In this document: positions 9,406-17,226 of the stretch, one piece after another | Numbering within the stretch: the stretch's first letter is position 1 | How the letters are laid out: the number at the start of each line of letters is the position of its first letter | NCBI RefSeq assembly: GCF_947497025.1 | Contig: NZ_CANMFC010000005.1 | Coordinates: 1 to 64,000 of the forward strand | DNA: 64,000 nucleotides | Reading direction: 5' to 3' | DNA from: an uncultured Kushneria sp. | GTDB taxonomy: Bacteria; Pseudomonadota; Gammaproteobacteria; Pseudomonadales; Halomonadaceae | Program-made: the position numbers and the translations under genes | The notes under the pieces: model-generated | The model's database searches: none | What the model was told of the DNA's origin: nothing | Seen by the model: only the letters and a program-made list of their open reading frames with translations

Positions 9406-9858
9406 ATGAGTGAGATCGATACCATGAGTATGTCGAAAGCCTCGCGGCCGGCGCCGGTGACTCTGGTGTGGATCGTGCTGGGCGTGGCGTGGGGCGCCTT
9501 TTTGCTGCCACAGGCCGGCTCCGGGCTTTTGATCGGCTGGCCACTCAACCTGGTCGCCTTTTGTCTGGCCATCCTGATCATGGTGCGCGGCCGCACGGTA
9601 GCCGGCATTGTGGCCATGGTGGCGTCCGTGGTGGTGTCGCCGCTGATCTATCTGCTGGGGCTTTTATTGCTGCTGCTGACCACGGCCTTTCATGATGTTG
9701 ATATCGACATTCAGGAGTCGGGCCCGGTGCGCGAATACCACGCGCCGCCGCCGCGAATCGAGCAGAGCCCATCGCTGCAGGTAACGGTGCGCTCACCCGG
9801 GGGACATTATCCTGAGCTGTCAGACATCAGCGCGGCAATTGATGGTCACCAAACCTGA
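9406..9858 (+). CDS. Small membrane protein of unknown function
   Basis: A 150-residue protein. Residues 1-18 are polar, then three closely spaced hydrophobic segments (about 18-35, 42-62, 66-88) make a small integral membrane domain. A soluble C-terminal tail (about 90-150) is rich in Pro and acidic residues. I do not recognise the family. The start at 9406 has AGGGAG 8 bases upstream and is preferred over the longer frame from 9238, whose first part covers the terminator region. Confidence 0.7.
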   Translation: MSEIDTMSMSKASRPAPVTLVWIVLGVAWGAFLLPQAGSGLLIGWPLNLVAFCLAILIMVRGRTVAGIVAMVASVVVSPLIYLLGLLLLLLTTAFHDVDIDIQESGPVREYHAPPPRIEQSPSLQVTVRSPGGHYPELSDISAAIDGHQT

Positions 9859-9925
9859 CGCAGGTCATGGAAGAGCAGATAAAGACTGGCTATGCTCTTT
9901 CTTTTCATGGAAGAAAAAAGACGTT

Positions 9926-10141
9926 ATGAACATGATCAGGGTGGTGTTTTTTCAAAATGATGCGCCAATCAATCACTCCTTCTGCAATAGCGAAGGGGTC
10001 ATGAAAATGCCGGCTGTCCCTCGCATTGGGGAAGACATGATGTTTGATGGCAAGCCGGTCAAGATCATCAACGCGACCTGGATGCTGGGAGAGCGGGATT
10101 ACGATGTCCGTGCTGACCTGGTGCCCATACCTGTTGAGTGA
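9926..10141 (+). CDS. Small hypothetical protein
   Basis: A 71-residue soluble protein (starts MNMIRVVFFQNDAPI, ends ADLVPIPVE) with an alternating hydrophobic pattern suggesting a small beta-rich fold. No family is recognised. The start at 9926 is preceded by an A/G-rich stretch (GGAAGAAAAAAG) that can serve as a ribosome binding site. A strong bidirectional terminator 30 bases beyond the stop supports it as a real transcription unit. Confidence 0.6.
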   Translation: MNMIRVVFFQNDAPINHSFCNSEGVMKMPAVPRIGEDMMFDGKPVKIINATWMLGERDYDVRADLVPIPVE

Positions 10142-10168
10142 CAGCTCCAGTGGTTCGAAATCCTGTCA

Positions 10169-10200
10169 AAAAAGGCGCCATTCAAATGGCGCCTTTTTTA
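10169..10200. terminator. Bidirectional Rho-independent terminator
   Basis: Stem AAAGGCGCCAT / ATGGCGCCTTT with loop TCAA. An A-run precedes it and a T-run follows it, so it can stop transcription from both convergent genes. Confidence 0.92.
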
Positions 10201-10225
10201 TCAGCTCATTCACCGTTGGTCGGGG

Positions 10226-11080
10226 TCATTTTTCTTCGGCGAGATAGTCGGTATTGACGCTGATCTCCCGCCACTGCTCGATCTCTTCCAGCGTCTGGCG
10301 CAGATGCGCACTCACCTGATCCACCCCCCAGGCGCCGAGCACCAGATGCTGCGGCGGATTGGCATGTTCATAAATCTCGATCATGGCGCGCGCGGCGCGT
10401 ATCGGGTCGCCGGGCTGCTGGCCGCTGCCCTGAGCGGTGCCCGCCATGCGCACACCCACGGTCTCGCTATAGTCATCAAGCTCGGTGGTGGTCTGCTGCA
10501 GTGAGCGCCCGGCCCAGTCGGTGCGAAAGGGCCCGGGAGCAACGCTGGTGACCTTCAGTCCCAGCGGCGCAACCTCGGCGGCCAGCGCTGTCGAGAATCC
10601 CTCGACAGCGTGCTTGGTGGCCGCATAGTAGCCCGAGCCCGGGAAGCCGATAAAGCCCGCCACCGAGCTGATGTTGATGATGTGACCCCGTCGACGCGCG
10701 CGCATGCCGGGCAGCACCAGGCGGGTCATTTCGAAGAGCCCGAACACATTGGCATCAAACTGGGCACGCACCCGGGCGTCGTCTGCCTCCTCGACGGAGG
10801 ACTGATAGCCGTAGCCGGCGTTATTGACCAGCACATCGATCCGGCCGAAGTGCTGTTCGGCGCTTTTGACCACCTCACGCAGCTGCTCGCTTTTGGTGAC
10901 ATCCAGCCCGAGCGCCAGCACGCGATCCTCCGCGCCCTCGGCCAGATCGGCCACCCGTGCGCTGTCCCGCGCGGTAACGACTGCCTTCCAGCCTCGCTCG
11001 ATGACCAGACGGGCCAGCTCGCGTCCAAACCCGGTCGAGCAGCCGGTAATCAGCCAGACGGGATCCTTGACTGCACTCAT
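10226..11080 (-). CDS. Short-chain dehydrogenase/reductase
   Basis: A 284-residue NAD(P)-dependent oxidoreductase of the classical SDR family. It has the cofactor loop TGCSTGFG (12-19), NNAGYG, an active-site Ser about 13 residues before YYAATKHA, and the YxxxK pair in that motif. The substrate is unknown. The long upstream frame is not used, since the ATG at 11080 has GGAGAG close upstream. It is divergent from the aminotransferase operon, separated by about 345 bases. Confidence 0.88.
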   Translation of the reverse strand: MSAVKDPVWLITGCSTGFGRELARLVIERGWKAVVTARDSARVADLAEGAEDRVLALGLDVTKSEQLREVVKSAEQHFGRIDVLVNNAGYGYQSSVEEADDARVRAQFDANVFGLFEMTRLVLPGMRARRRGHIINISSVAGFIGFPGSGYYAATKHAVEGFSTALAAEVAPLGLKVTSVAPGPFRTDWAGRSLQQTTTELDDYSETVGVRMAGTAQGSGQQPGDPIRAARAMIEIYEHANPPQHLVLGAWGVDQVSAHLRQTLEEIEQWREISVNTDYLAEEK

Positions 11081-11426
11081 GTCTCTCTCCTTTGCGCCGG
11101 TGAAAAGCCTGTTGGATGGACAGGCCACCATCCATGTTTCTGTGGTCACTATAGGACAGTCGCGCGGTGTGCCTGATGGAAACAGACCATACGGGACATG
11201 GCAGCGTGCCTCGGAGCAGGGGGCAACACAGTGGCTTAACAGCAATCGATAAAAAACAACCCTTTACTACAGGGCATTCGGATTAATGCCTGTGACGGCA
11301 ACGTAATGAATCAACAGGGTTGTCGGATCGATACAAAATTAGAACAATAGTCTTAACCTGATTAAGTCGTGATGAGTTACAAAAGGCGGTCATACAACGA
11401 CGCCATTACCAGAGTGAGCGCCTTTC
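11081..11426. other. Divergent intergenic region with dyad
   Basis: A promoter region between the SDR and the aminotransferase. The part from 11245 to 11400 is AT-rich. A small dyad CTTAA-CCTGA-TTAAG sits at 11352-11366 and could be a regulator site. No gene is credible here. Confidence 0.35.
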
Positions 11427-12590
11427 ATGTCCAGCGCATCCTTCATGGATCCAGCAGCACAATATCGCCGCATCGAACACCGGCTCAGGTCCGAAATGGA
11501 GGAGGTGCTGTTGTCAGGAACCTTCATCAACGGACCGAAGGTGGAAGCGCTCGAGCAGCAGCTGGCCGAGCGTGCCGGCGTGGCACAGTGCGTAAGCTGT
11601 GCCAGCGGCAGCGATGCGCTGGTACTGGCCCTGCGGGTTCTGGACATTGGCGCCGGTGACCGGGTGCTGTGTCCGGCCTATACCTTTGCCGCCACGGTCG
11701 AAGCCATCGTTCGGGTCGGGGCGCAGCCGGTGTTGATTGATATCGAGCCGGGCTCCTTCAACATTGACCCGAGTGCGCTCGAGGCCTGGCTTGAGCATCA
11801 TGCGACATCACCAGGCGCGCAGGGTGTCAGAGCCGTGATGGCTGTCGATCTGTTCGGGCGTCCGGCGGATTACGCCGCGCTTGATCGCATCGCTGCGCGT
11901 TTTGGTCTTTATCTGGTGGCCGATGCTGCCCAGAGTTTTGGCGGTGACTATCTCGGTCGTCCGGTCGGATCACTGGCCGATATCACGATCACCTCCTTTT
12001 ATCCGTCCAAACCGCTGGGCTGCTACGGCGACGGTGGCGCCCTGTTCGTACGTGATCCTGCCATTGCCGAGCGACTTCGCTCGCTGCGCAATCACGGCAT
12101 CAGCCCCGATCACGCCCGTCATGAAGAGATTGGTATGTGCTCGCGGCTGGATGCCCTGCAGGCCGGCGTGCTGCTGGCGCGGCTGACCGTTTTCGATGAG
12201 GAGCTCACCCGGCGTGAGGAGATTGCCCGGGCCTACCAGGAAGGGCTCGGGGCGCTGCTTGCCACCCCTGACGTGCCCACAGGCTGTCGCTCGGCCTGGG
12301 CGCAGTACACGGTGCGTCTGCCGGACGCCCCGGAGGAAGACAACGCAACACTTGAGGCGCGTCGCGATGCGCTCGTGGCCGCGATTCGCGAGCAGGGCGT
12401 TCCGGTGCGCTGCTATTACTCCCCGGCGCTGCATCGCCATCCGGCCTGTCAGTCGATGGTGCATGACGGCCTGATCCAAACCGACCGGGTCGCCGCTGCC
12501 GCCTTCAGTCTGCCGCTGCATCCCTATCTCGAAACCCATCATGTCGAGCAGGTCTGTCAGGCCGTCAGGCAAGCCTGTCATGAACACTAG
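11427..12590 (+). CDS. DegT/DnrJ/EryC1/StrS family aminotransferase
   Basis: A 387-residue PLP-dependent sugar aminotransferase-like protein. The fold-type-I PLP lysine is K195 within SFYPSKPLGCYGDGGA. The substrate-loop motif ALVLALRVLDIGAGD and the PAYTFAATVEAI segment match enzymes that aminate keto-sugars on nucleotide diphosphates. The next gene is a Gfo/Idh/MocA dehydrogenase overlapping by 11 bases. An oxidation-then-transamination route to an amino sugar is plausible, but the sugar cannot be named from sequence. Confidence 0.9.
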   Translation: MSSASFMDPAAQYRRIEHRLRSEMEEVLLSGTFINGPKVEALEQQLAERAGVAQCVSCASGSDALVLALRVLDIGAGDRVLCPAYTFAATVEAIVRVGAQPVLIDIEPGSFNIDPSALEAWLEHHATSPGAQGVRAVMAVDLFGRPADYAALDRIAARFGLYLVADAAQSFGGDYLGRPVGSLADITITSFYPSKPLGCYGDGGALFVRDPAIAERLRSLRNHGISPDHARHEEIGMCSRLDALQAGVLLARLTVFDEELTRREEIARAYQEGLGALLATPDVPTGCRSAWAQYTVRLPDAPEEDNATLEARRDALVAAIREQGVPVRCYYSPALHRHPACQSMVHDGLIQTDRVAAAAFSLPLHPYLETHHVEQVCQAVRQACHEH

Positions 12591-13539
12591 GGCTTCGGAG
12601 GTGCTTCGCGTGGCCGTGGCCGGTGCCGGCCGCATGGGCGCCAGGCACATACGTACCTTCAACGCGCTGGCAGGGGTGGAGGTCAGCGTGATCTTTGATC
12701 CTCGTTCGGCCAGTGACTGTGGCCTGTCAGAGGCCATGCAGCGCCGCTGTACCCAGAGTTACCGAACCTTTCTCGAGCAGGCACGCCGGGCGGACATGGC
12801 CGTAGTGGCCGGCCCCACGGCCACGCACTTTGGCGTCACCCGGGACCTCATCGGTTGTGGCCTGTCGTGTCTGGTGGAAAAGCCCCTGACCGTACGACCC
12901 CGGGAGTGCCTCCTGCTGAGCCGTCTGGCCCGGGCACACGGTACCGGGCTCTTTTGTGCCCACATCGAGCGCTTTAATTCGGCGCTGCAGGCCACCGCCG
13001 GGCTTCTGCGGGATCACCCCTGGGAGACGGTGAACATCACCCGGCACAACCCGTGCAGTGCGCGGCTTGCCGGGGATTCCATCGTGACGGATCTGATGAT
13101 TCATGATCTGGATATCGTGCAGCACGTCATGGGGCTTAAGCCCGAGGCTTTGCTGGATGTCGAAAGCGGCCCCGGCCGATCGGCAGGAGAGGGCGCCGAT
13201 CATGTGGCGGTGTGCCTGCAGACCGATGCCGGTTATCCGGTGACCCTGAGTACCGGGCGGTTGCCGAGAAACCGTCAGCGCACCATTCATGCCCGAGGCG
13301 CACAGGGTAGTCTGCATGTAGATTTGCTCAATGGCGGTCATGACGTTCAGTTCGTAACGCAAGGCCTTCCGTCGGCATTCATCGCCAACACCACAGGCGA
13401 CGCCCTGACCCGTCAGGCACAGGCGATGGTGCACAGTGTCATGGATGGGCAATCGCATGGCCTTGCCAGCGCCGAGGAGTCCTGGCAGACCCTGTCACTT
13501 TGCCAGCTCATCGAGCAGCGGCTGCGGCTCGCCTCATGA
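12580..13539 (+). CDS. Gfo/Idh/MocA family oxidoreductase
   Basis: A 319-residue NAD(P)-dependent dehydrogenase. The N-terminal Rossmann fold carries GAGRMGARH (about 16-24), and EKPLTVRP holds the family's catalytic/binding EKP motif. The C-terminal alpha/beta domain contains DLMIHDLDIVQHVMG. The ATG at 12580 lies inside the 3' end of the aminotransferase gene, indicating translational coupling. The pair probably makes a modified sugar nucleotide. Confidence 0.9.
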   Translation: MNTRASEVLRVAVAGAGRMGARHIRTFNALAGVEVSVIFDPRSASDCGLSEAMQRRCTQSYRTFLEQARRADMAVVAGPTATHFGVTRDLIGCGLSCLVEKPLTVRPRECLLLSRLARAHGTGLFCAHIERFNSALQATAGLLRDHPWETVNITRHNPCSARLAGDSIVTDLMIHDLDIVQHVMGLKPEALLDVESGPGRSAGEGADHVAVCLQTDAGYPVTLSTGRLPRNRQRTIHARGAQGSLHVDLLNGGHDVQFVTQGLPSAFIANTTGDALTRQAQAMVHSVMDGQSHGLASAEESWQTLSLCQLIEQRLRLAS

Positions 13540-13642
13540 ACGCCTCTTCGCCTGCATCAGGGGTGTGGCTGCCCGTGAAGGGATGGTGCTAAAGTCATGA
13601 AGACGTGCCGCTGAACGGCCGGTCACACGGGAAGGTAATCTC

Positions 13643-13774
13643 ATGAAGCGCATGACGTTTTTGATGGTGATGATGTTGTTGTCTGCCGCGGTACTCGGCG
13701 GCTGTAATACCATGCACGGGGCAGGCGAAGACATCTCTGACGGCGGGCAGGCTATCCAGAACGCCGCTGACTGA
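13643..13774 (+). CDS. Entericidin-like small lipoprotein
   Basis: A 43-residue protein too short for usual ORF cutoffs: basic start MKRMTFLMV, hydrophobic stretch, lipobox LGGC (Cys21), then an acidic tail ending AIQNAAD. This is the layout of the entericidin EcnA/EcnB family of tiny membrane lipoproteins. A GGAAGG-type ribosome site (GAAGGT) lies about 8 bases upstream. A strong terminator follows within 25 bases, so it is a self-contained unit. In enterobacteria EcnB promotes lysis in stationary phase; here that role is only inferred. Confidence 0.85.
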   Translation: MKRMTFLMVMMLLSAAVLGGCNTMHGAGEDISDGGQAIQNAAD

Positions 13775-13796
13775 GGCTTTCCGGGGCTTCGGCATG

Positions 13797-13834
13797 ACAG
13801 GGCCCGCAGCCATCCGGCTGCGGGCCCTGTTGCG
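13797..13834. terminator. Strong hairpin terminator between entericidin-like gene and DUF4396 gene
   Basis: A 15-bp perfect stem, ACAGGGCCCGCAGCC paired across loop ATCC, followed on the plus strand by TGCGTTTTCTTT. It can serve both convergent genes. Confidence 0.85.
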
Positions 13835-13850
13835 TTTTCTTTCGGTGTGC

Positions 13851-14579
13851 CTACATGGCGTGCTTGATGCCCTTGTTGACCAGCCACCAGTTGGCGGGAT
13901 AAGAGGTCAAAAAACCGACCAGCATGGCGATCTGCATCATGAACCAGAATTCGGGCGTCGCGGCATCCATCCGACCGTCCAGAAACAGCGGCGTGGCGAT
14001 CAGCATCCAGAAGTACATGCCGAACTGAAAGGCGATCAGCGACAGCGTATCGGCCTTGATGGCATCGATCAGCGCGCGCCGTGGCGAACCCCCGCCCATC
14101 TCGCGAATGGGCAGATACTGAAACAGGACGCCGAAGGCGTAGGCCGCCACAAAGGCCAGCAGAAAATGGCCGGCCATGTGCGAGCCGAAAAGGGTAAATC
14201 CGAGTACCGTGGCCAGCGGGGTCGCGACGATATCCCCCAGCGTACACCCGCCGCCGCAATGGGTGGCAGAGACAAACACGCCCTGCCATTTGGGCTTGTC
14301 ACCGTGATGGTGATGACGGCCCTGATGCTCGTGACCGCCGTGTTGATGAGACTCTGAAGTCCCATGGCCCTTGTGGCTGTCATGGTCCGCATGGGCAGGG
14401 GCCGCTCGCCCCATCTTCTGATAGACCCACCAGCCCAGCACCGGCATATAGAGCCCGGTGATCGGCCAGGTCACGTTCATGATGGCCATATGCTGTGGCC
14501 GACGACGCACATCCAGGGCGATCAGCGCACAGGTGGCGATCCCCAGCAGCAAAAATATCCACGACCAGAAGGTCGGCAT
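13851..14579 (-). CDS. DUF4396 membrane protein with His-rich loop
   Basis: A 242-residue protein with about six membrane segments, matching DUF4396. After two N-terminal helices there is a His-rich loop (about 63-95, many HxH patterns ending RHHHHGDK), then the conserved-looking THCGGGCTLGD motif at the next helix. These residues look made for metal binding, probably copper (inference). Start at 14579 with AGGGAG 7 bases upstream; the in-frame Met further up lacks this. No neighbouring copper regulator is seen. Confidence 0.82.
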   Translation of the reverse strand: MPTFWSWIFLLLGIATCALIALDVRRRPQHMAIMNVTWPITGLYMPVLGWWVYQKMGRAAPAHADHDSHKGHGTSESHQHGGHEHQGRHHHHGDKPKWQGVFVSATHCGGGCTLGDIVATPLATVLGFTLFGSHMAGHFLLAFVAAYAFGVLFQYLPIREMGGGSPRRALIDAIKADTLSLIAFQFGMYFWMLIATPLFLDGRMDAATPEFWFMMQIAMLVGFLTSYPANWWLVNKGIKHAM

Positions 14580-14722
14580 TGGCACGCTCCCTGTTGCCTT
14601 CAGTTTTAATTCACCGGATGACACAAGGGTTTAGTGCAATCGGAGCGATCGGGCAAACCGTGGGGCGGGCCACAGATGCTGTTTGAACCTGCTCCAGCGG
14701 GGAAGAGATTCAGAGCAGGTCG

Positions 14723-15621
14723 TTAACCACGATTCATCTGTCGCTGCGCTCGCAGAATGTCTGCGGTATAGAGAGCAAGGCCGGCCCAGATGCAGGCAAA
14801 CGTCACCAGGTTCGCCTGATTGAAGGGCTCATTGAAAAGAAACACGCCGGTGAGCAGGTGCAGGGTGGGGGTCAGATACTGGATCAGCCCCAGCGTGCCG
14901 AGCTTGAGCCGCCGGGCGCCCATGGTGAACAGCACCAGCGGTAGCACCGTAATAACGCCGCAGCCCATCAACAGCGCATCGGTGCGCAGGTTATCCAGCA
15001 GAAAGACCGCCTGCTGCTGAGTGTACAGCGCCCCCAGCCACAGCAGGGCAAACGGCAGCAGCAGCATGGTTTCGATATAAAGCCCGGTAATGCTGTCAAC
15101 CGCGATGCGCTTTCGAATCAATCCGTAAACGCCGAAGCTGCCGGCAAGGATCAGCGACACCCAGGGCACCCGCCCAAACCCCACCACCATGATCATCACG
15201 CCGGCCGCGGCCAGAAGCACTGCGGCAATCTGTAATGGGCGCAGCCGCTCGCGAAAAAAACCAGCCCCAGTACCACATTGAGCAGCGGGTTGATGTAGTA
15301 GCCCAGACTCGCCTGCAGCACGTGATGGCTCGACACCGCCCAGATAAACACGCCCCAGTTGGTACTGATCAGCAGCGCCGAAGCCAGGAGCGCGAGCAGC
15401 AGATGAGGCTGGCGCAATACGGCCATCACCCGTTCATGGCGACGGCTGATCAGCACAAACAGTGTGAGCAGAACGGCCGCCCATACCATGCGCTGGGTCA
15501 GGATCTCCCAGGGAGAGACATTTGGACCGATCAGATGAAAGTAGATCGGCATCACGCCCCACATCGAAAAGCAGCCCAGCGCTGCCAGAAGCCCTGCGGT
15601 GTGTTCACGCTTGTCCGTCAT
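14723..15621 (-). pseudogene. rarD: rarD (EamA transporter) split by a 1-base frameshift
   Basis: The reading frame starting at 15621 encodes the N-terminal half of a RarD-type EamA permease (MTDKREHTAGLLAALGCF through LLNVVLGLVFF). It then shifts and ends near 15196. The remainder (AAVLLAAAGVMIMVVGF onward to 14723) continues in another frame. Adding one base to the seven-A run at 15254-15260 restores VFFRERLRPLQIAAVLLAA, the expected family sequence, giving about 300 residues and ten helices. Either the gene is inactivated, it is a slippage-controlled gene, or the homopolymer was miscalled. The native substrate is unknown. Confidence 0.88.
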
Positions 15622-15687
15622 TGCCCGGCCCTTCAGAGAAAGGTCAGCATCATACGCCCGATGGCAGGTCGCGGCGACGCGTAATGC

Positions 15688-15730
15688 TTGACTTGCTCAT
15701 AACATGTCCATATATTTGGACATATGGACA
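15688..15730 (+). promoter_or_regulatory. ars operon promoter and ArsR operator
   Basis: A sigma-70 promoter is visible: TTGACT (15688-15693), a 17-base spacer, and TATATT (15711-15716). A 9-bp inverted repeat TGTCCATAT (15705-15713) / ATATGGACA (15722-15730) covers the -10 box and the arsR start codon, fitting an autorepressor site. Transcription should begin at about 15722-15724, at the ATG itself. Confidence 0.78.
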
Positions 15731-16080
15731 ATACATCTGCTATCGATATTTTTTCTGCGCTGGCTCAGAGCACTCGTCTGGACGCCTTCCGCCTGCTGGT
15801 ACAGCACGAGCCCGAAGGGCTTGCGGCCGGTGAGCTGTCACGCCTTCTAAATGTGCCGCATAACACGCTGTCGGCGCATCTTGGCGTGCTGTCGCGTGCC
15901 GGCCTTGTGGTCTCGCAGCGTCAGAGCCGCTCGATCATCTACCGCGCCAGCCTTGACCAAATGCAGGCCACACTGGCCTTTCTGGTTCGTGACTGCTGCG
16001 CCGGGCATCCCGAGCTCTGTGCGCCGCTGCTTGAAGCCCTTCAACCCGCCTGCTGTTCCATCGAGGAGGAGACGCCATGA
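15724..16080 (+). CDS. arsR: ArsR family arsenic-responsive repressor
   Basis: A 118-residue winged-helix repressor (helix-turn-helix around AGELSRLLNVPHNTLSAHL, residues 35-53). The ELCVCDL As(III) motif of the plasmid ArsR type is absent. Instead cysteines cluster at the C-terminus (C91, C92, C99, C110, C111), as in the Acidithiobacillus-type ArsR with a C-terminal three-cysteine site. It is first gene of arsRCHB and overlaps arsC by ATGA. It has no clear Shine-Dalgarno, and the predicted transcript starts at the ATG. Confidence 0.93.
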   Translation: MDNTSAIDIFSALAQSTRLDAFRLLVQHEPEGLAAGELSRLLNVPHNTLSAHLGVLSRAGLVVSQRQSRSIIYRASLDQMQATLAFLVRDCCAGHPELCAPLLEALQPACCSIEEETP

Positions 16081-16490
16081 CCCCCGTGATCTATCACAAC
16101 CCCGACTGCGGTACCTCGCGTAATACGCTTGACATGATGCGCCAGTCCGGCGAGACGCCGGAAGTGATCGAGTACCTCAAAACACCGCCCACGCGGGAGC
16201 GGCTGGTCGAACTGCTGGCGGCGATGAACATGACGCCTCGCGAGCTGCTGCGAAAAAAAGGCACCCCCTTTGATGAACTGGGCCTTGATGATCCGGCGCT
16301 GAGTGATGAGCAGTTGATCGATGCCATGATGGCGCATCCGATCCTGATCAACCGCCCGATCGTGGTCACCGATCGCGGTACGCGGCTGTGCCGGCCCTCC
16401 GAGCAGGTACTGGCCCTGCTGGACAACCCGTTGACCGAATTCACCAGGGAAGATGGCGAGGTCGTCAGACCGGGAGCGCCGGACGCATGA
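16077..16490 (+). CDS. arsC: Arsenate reductase, glutaredoxin-coupled
   Basis: A 137-residue cytoplasmic ArsC of the glutathione/glutaredoxin-dependent (Spx-fold) class. The catalytic Cys is in [10 protein letters not shown] (Cys11), and substrate-binding Arg residues occur in the expected places (for example INRPIVV). It reduces arsenate to arsenite for efflux by ArsB. ATGA overlaps link it to arsR upstream and arsH downstream, so the genes are translationally coupled. Confidence 0.95.
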   Translation: MTPVIYHNPDCGTSRNTLDMMRQSGETPEVIEYLKTPPTRERLVELLAAMNMTPRELLRKKGTPFDELGLDDPALSDEQLIDAMMAHPILINRPIVVTDRGTRLCRPSEQVLALLDNPLTEFTREDGEVVRPGAPDA

Positions 16491-17200
16491 GTGACACGTT
16501 GCCCCATATCGACATGGATCAGCTTCAGCCCATCGATGTCGAGGCGTTGATCCATCCTGACGATCCGCGCCACGCGCCGCGTATTCTGGTGCTGTATGGC
16601 TCATTACGTGAACGCGCCTATTCCCGACTGGTGGCCGAAGAGGCCGGTCGGCTTCTGCAATGGTTTGGCTGTGAGGTCAAAACCTTCAACCCTTCCGGAC
16701 TGCCGCTGCCCGATGATGCCGAGTCGGATCACCCGAAGGTTGCCGAGCTGCGCGAGCTGGCGCAGTGGTCGGAGGGCATGGTGTGGGTGAGCCCCGAGCG
16801 CCATGGGGCGATGACCGGCATCATGAAAACCCAGATTGACTGGATTCCGCTCTCGCTGGGCGGCGTCCGCCCGACCCAGGGCAAGACGCTGGCGGTAATG
16901 GAGGTTTCCGGCGGCAGCCAGAGCTTCAATGCGGTCAATCAGATGCGCATTCTGGGGCGCTGGATGCGCATGCTGACCATCCCCAATCAGTCGTCGGTGC
17001 CAAAGGCCTTCAACGAGTTTGACGACGAGGGGCGCATGCACGCCTCCCCGCTTTACAACCGTATCGTCGATGTCTGCGAGGAGCTGGTGAAGTTCACCTG
17101 GCTGACGCGCGGCCGGGCTGGCTATTTTGCCGATCGCTACTCCGAACGGGTCGAAAGCGCCGAAGAAGTGTCGAAACGGGTCAATCAACGCACCCACTGA
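16487..17200 (+). CDS. arsH: ArsH NADPH-dependent FMN oxidoreductase
   Basis: A 237-residue flavodoxin-like protein. The phosphate-binding loop [12 protein letters not shown] and the [20 protein letters not shown] region are typical of ArsH. ArsH oxidises trivalent methylarsenicals and related compounds using FMN/NADPH, protecting against organoarsenicals. The start at 16487 overlaps the arsC stop codon (ATGA). Family length is normal. Confidence 0.94.
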   Translation: MSDTLPHIDMDQLQPIDVEALIHPDDPRHAPRILVLYGSLRERAYSRLVAEEAGRLLQWFGCEVKTFNPSGLPLPDDAESDHPKVAELRELAQWSEGMVWVSPERHGAMTGIMKTQIDWIPLSLGGVRPTQGKTLAVMEVSGGSQSFNAVNQMRILGRWMRMLTIPNQSSVPKAFNEFDDEGRMHASPLYNRIVDVCEELVKFTWLTRGRAGYFADRYSERVESAEEVSKRVNQRTH

Positions 17201-17226
17201 GCGTGAATCAATAGGCGAGAGGCAAT

